NCBI GenBank assembly: GCA_023846275.1
Contig: JAIUJO010000188.1
Coordinates: 674,501 to 738,500, forward strand
Direction of reading: 5' to 3'
DNA from: Vanilla planifolia
Lineage: Eukaryota > Streptophyta > Magnoliopsida > Asparagales > Orchidaceae
DNA: 64,000 bases
Part shown: positions 61,969 to 64,000 of the stretch, in pieces
How positions within the stretch are numbered: position 1 is the stretch's first letter
How the letters are laid out: every line of letters begins with the position of its first letter
Made by a program: the position numbers and the translations under genes
The notes under the pieces: model-generated
Told to the model about the DNA's origin: nothing
What the model saw: the letters and a program-made list of their open reading frames with translations, nothing else
Databases searched by the model: none

Positions 61969-63105
61969 CTAGATGGTGAACCCTGCCTGGGTCTGCTCCT
62001 CCGGAGCTCCCTCGAGGTGTGGCTGGCACCTCTGGACGAGGCCGGCGTGCACCCGCACACGAGTTCCTTTGACGTCTTTCCTGGGGCCAGAGCTAGTCGT
62101 GGCCGCCGGGCCACTCCGAGCAATAGCACCCGTTTTCCTCCGTCTATGTTGAACTAGCATCCAAGGCCCTAATCCATGCGCCTCTTCCGTTACCTCAGGA
62201 TTGTCCTCTCCTCCTTCCCTCTGGCCCCTGTTCCCGCTCATTTCAAAACATTTGCCGTCACCAGGTTGAGTCACCGCCTTCGACAGCTGCCTGTTGCAGT
62301 GGCTGACTAAATAACCAACATGACCGCACGAGAAGCAAATCCTCGGCAGCCCCTCATATTCGAAACTTTGGTAGATTCTCCCATAGTCCCCGTTGAGCCA
62401 AACGCCCGGCTTCAAGGGTTTGGAGAGGTCCGTTCGTATGCAAACCCGAGCATAGGACGATCTGTCCATTGCCACCGTCCACCCGTCGAGAAGGAATGGA
62501 CCTCCTATAGCCTTCGCAATGAGCAAAATATTGTCCACATCCCAGTAAATCAGGGGCAAGCCAGGGAATCGAACCCAGATCGGCGTGCACATCGCGTGGG
62601 AGTCACCGGGTTTGAACTCATGCGACCAGGCATCCAGACCCATAGCTTGGCCCGCGATTTGCCACGGCCCCCCAAGCCACACATCATTCCGTTCCTCCAT
62701 AGATTCGAAATGTAAGCAAAAGCAATTTGAAGACAGATCAAGCACTTTGAAATTCTTGTGGTGGCCCCAGCGTTTGAGCAGCACCCTAGCGATGATCGGG
62801 AAAGGCAGCGTGTTCCCATAAATTCGACCCACCAGGTCGAATTTCTGAAAGTCTATTCGCCGTTGACAAGCTTCAGAAGAGACGAGGACCGCACCGTCCT
62901 CAGCAATGTCAGGAATGGCCGCGACACGTTCCTTAACATCAATATTTGCCGGGCACATGAAGGAATTCACCATATTACCATTCTGATTATTGCGAGCTGT
63001 CAAAACCTCTCTAAAGCTGGCCTTGGCAGGCAAATTCTCCACAGCCCTCATCATCTCCGCGTCTCTGGTAAATTTGTTCGCTTCCGCTTCCACACCACTC
63101 GTCAC
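61969..63105 (-). CDS. LINE F ORF1 protein (DUF4283-like and zinc knuckle)
   Basis: A nucleic-acid-binding protein expected to coat element RNA. The 378-codon frame has no internal stop. Residues about 83-240 form a DUF4283-like domain ('FDLVGRIYG', 'ARVLLKRWG', 'GPWQIAGQAMGLDAW', 'PIWVRFPGLPL', 'ARVCIRTDLSKPLKPGV'). Residues 257-270 are a zinc knuckle reading Cys257-X2-Cys260-X4-Tyr265-X4-Cys270; the family has His at 265. The codon is TAT (62311-62313), one C-to-T change from CAT, so zinc binding is probably lost. A basic C-terminal tail follows. The first codon given is GTG; the frame stays open upstream to about 63184. The true start may lie in the other frame at ATG 63293 ('MAGSTLRRSSRL'), with a shift near 63150-63190. 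Confidence 0.8.
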   Translation of the reverse strand: MTSGVEAEANKFTRDAEMMRAVENLPAKASFREVLTARNNQNGNMVNSFMCPANIDVKERVAAIPDIAEDGAVLVSSEACQRRIDFQKFDLVGRIYGNTLPFPIIARVLLKRWGHHKNFKVLDLSSNCFCLHFESMEERNDVWLGGPWQIAGQAMGLDAWSHEFKPGDSHAMCTPIWVRFPGLPLIYWDVDNILLIAKAIGGPFLLDGWTVAMDRSSYARVCIRTDLSKPLKPGVWLNGDYGRIYQSFEYEGLPRICFSCGHVGYLVSHCNRQLSKAVTQPGDGKCFEMSGNRGQREGGEDNPEVTEEAHGLGPWMLVQHRRRKTGAIARSGPAATTSSGPRKDVKGTRVRVHAGLVQRCQPHLEGAPEEQTQAGFTI

Positions 63106-63293
63106 AGTGTCCTCGGCCTCCAGTATGGCGTCGTTCCCTGAGAAGCCTCCAGCCTCCGAATTGATAGGAGGTGGGGGTCCCCGTCAGATGGCATTCCTCC
63201 TTCAGACGATGAAGAAAAGCACTCCCGCACTGGAGAGTTGCTCGCGGTAGTCCTTACAAGCCGGCTGCTCCTCCGCAGCGTGCTTCCCGCCAT
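63106..63293 (-). pseudogene. Probable N-terminal part of ORF1, out of frame
   Basis: From ATG 63293 the - strand reads 'MAGSTLRRSSRLVRTT', a basic start, but this frame ends at TGA 63102-63104, overlapping the start of the ORF1 frame. The ORF1 frame itself has a stop at about 63184. One insertion or deletion between about 63150 and 63190 would join the two. This is an inference from reading-frame layout; a shorter natural ORF1 is the alternative. Confidence 0.4.
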
Positions 63294-63800
63294 CGAACGA
63301 TAGATTAGGGCTGCAGGGTCCGTGGCGCGACCTCGGGGACGAAAGGGTCTAATGCACCGCGGGAACCTGAGCCAATCAATTCTATCCCAGCTCACCCCGC
63401 ATGAACCAGAATTCAAATTCAAACACGAACTCGATCCACTCACGAACGGTCGAACACCCTACGTGCCACTCACGCGTGGGACGACAATCGCTGACCATTG
63501 ACCGTTGACCGCTGCTGCGTCTGAACAACACACCTCCACTCCCGACCACGTGGTCTCGCCGGTCCCGCAGGCCCACCGCGCAGCGCCATAGTCTCCGCCT
63601 CCTGTACCGTCACAAGTTTGGACGCTGCTCCTGAGTAAACCTCGCCTTCCAACACCACCCCACACCAGACGAGCCACGGCCACCTCCCTGCACGTCCCCG
63701 CTCCTCCGCCGTCGCTCCTCAGTCGACGTCGCTCCTCAGTCCGTCGCTCCTCGGTCCGTCCCTCCTCAGTCCGTCCCTTCTCCTCCTCCAACAAAAGTCC
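63294..63800 (-). promoter_or_regulatory. 5' UTR / internal promoter region of LINE F
   Basis: About 500 bp of CpG-rich sequence between the 5' end of the element and the first plausible ORF1 start. LINEs carry an internal promoter in this region. I do not see a TATA box. A 111-codon frame (63794-63459) is a by-product of the 15-bp repeat at its start. Confidence 0.6.
63710..63786 (-). repeat. 15-bp tandem repeat at the 5' end of LINE F
   Basis: On the + strand the unit 'cgtcgctcctcagtc' is at 63710-63724 and 63727-63741, with variants 'cgtcgctcctcggtc' (63742-63756), 'cgtccctcctcagtc' (63757-63771) and 'cgtcccttctcctcc' (63772-63786). It lies 14 bp inside the 5' end of the element, where promoter repeats are found in some LINEs. 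Confidence 0.9.
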
Positions 63801-63813
63801 TTCTAAGTGATAT
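63801..63813. repeat. Target-site duplication, right copy, of LINE F
   Basis: TTCTAAGTGATAT, identical to 57444-57456. It borders the 5' end of LINE F. Confidence 0.95.
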
Positions 63814-64000
63814 AAAAGTCACATGAAGGAAGTATTATAATCTCATTTAAGAAAATTAATTCAAAGGTAGATTTGATAAAATATCGTAAAATGTAAACGA
63901 AACTACATTATAACATGATACAGTTATTAAGTGTAACTTCCTCGATCAAATCAAATATGAATAAAGTTGTTTCATATAGCATGCCAAAAACCTAAAAAAT
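63814..64000 (+). repeat. Satellite array continues after LINE F
   Basis: Monomer landmarks follow in order: 'aaaagtcacatgaagg' (63814), 'gtgtaacttcctcgatcaaatc' split at 63930-63952, and 'atagcatgccaaaaacctaaa' near 63977-63997. It is the second half of the monomer interrupted by LINE F, in the same orientation as array 2. Confidence 0.85.

Larger units (their letters stand above)
57457..63800 (-). mobile_element. Complete LINE F (plant L1 with RNase H), subfamily 2
   Basis: A 6344-bp non-LTR retrotransposon on the - strand, bounded by a perfect 13-bp target duplication. Order on the - strand: 5' UTR (63800 to about 63294) with 15-bp repeats, ORF1 (to 61969), a 279-bp spacer, ORF2 (61689-57527), a short 3' UTR (57526-57467) and a poly(A) tail of about 10 A. 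It is GC-rich, in sharp contrast to the AT-rich satellite around it. ORF2 has eight in-frame premature stops and one frameshift, and several catalytic codons are changed, so this copy is dead. Plant L1 lineages with an added RNase H domain are known; this belongs with them. Its closest relative in the window is LINE E. Confidence 0.95.

Noticed and set aside
61613-62029. 138-codon minus-strand frame between ORF1 and ORF2
   Set aside because: It overlaps both ORFs in another frame and has no recognised motif; GC-rich DNA keeps frames open by chance.
63459-63794. 111-codon minus-strand frame at the LINE F 5' end as an extra ORF
   Set aside because: Its first third is the 15-bp repeat, giving a 5-residue Glu/Arg/Thr repeat, and the rest lacks motifs; a 5' UTR is the simpler reading.
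1-64000. CRISPR arrays, bacterial operons, tRNA genes, host protein-coding genes
   Set aside because: No short regularly spaced perfect repeats, no ribosome-binding-site/ORF pattern, no cloverleaf noticed by eye, and no conserved non-transposon protein motif. A tRNA or gene-finder run was not possible here.

Overview
The window looks like nuclear heterochromatin from a plant, most likely a flowering plant. The basis is a plant-type L1/LINE retrotransposon whose ORF2 ends in an RNase H domain, an ORF1 with a DUF4283-like domain and zinc knuckle, a short plastid-type 16S rRNA fragment, and AT-rich long-monomer satellite DNA. I cannot name the species. I see no functional host gene, tRNA gene, CRISPR array or bacterial operon.

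Layout. (1) Bases 1-6457 are a diverged tandem array with a monomer of about 400 bp, broken near 4.79-4.99 kb by a GC-richer insert carrying about 76 bp of plastid-like 16S rRNA. (2) At 6458-6815 one monomer is inverted, marking the left edge of an island. (3) From about 6.8 to 46.2 kb the island is made of heavily decayed LINE copies, all on the + strand, and three copies of an unrecognised 5-7 kb segment that I call U (14.5-19.85, 21.64-30.18 and 40.73-46.17 kb). Each U lies just downstream of the 3' end of a LINE of one subfamily. A LINE of a second subfamily (30.3-36.9 kb), a 1.1 kb CpG-rich insert (36.91-38.0 kb) and a 1.77 kb AT-rich insert (22.1-23.87 kb) are also present. (4) The same satellite resumes at about 46.3 kb and runs to 57.46 kb. 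(5) A complete 6.34 kb LINE on the - strand (57457-63800) has inserted into a satellite monomer, with a perfect 13-bp target-site duplication and a poly(A) tail. (6) Satellite continues to the end of the window.

The complete LINE is the only well-preserved coding unit. It has a GC-rich 5' UTR with 15-bp repeats, ORF1, then ORF2 encoding endonuclease, reverse transcriptase, a zinc-finger connector and RNase H. ORF2 stays in one frame for nearly its whole length but has eight premature stops and one late frameshift. Several active-site codons are also altered, mostly in ways explained by C-to-T or G-to-A change. This fits decay of a methylated element by cytosine deamination. The older LINEs in the island look like later stages of the same decay.

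The points most worth follow-up are segment U, the long-monomer satellite, the CpG-rich insert with a minus-strand TATA box, and the plastid fragment with unmatched filler DNA. Boundaries of decayed elements are approximate, because I found them by reading recurring phrases and residual protein motifs by eye.
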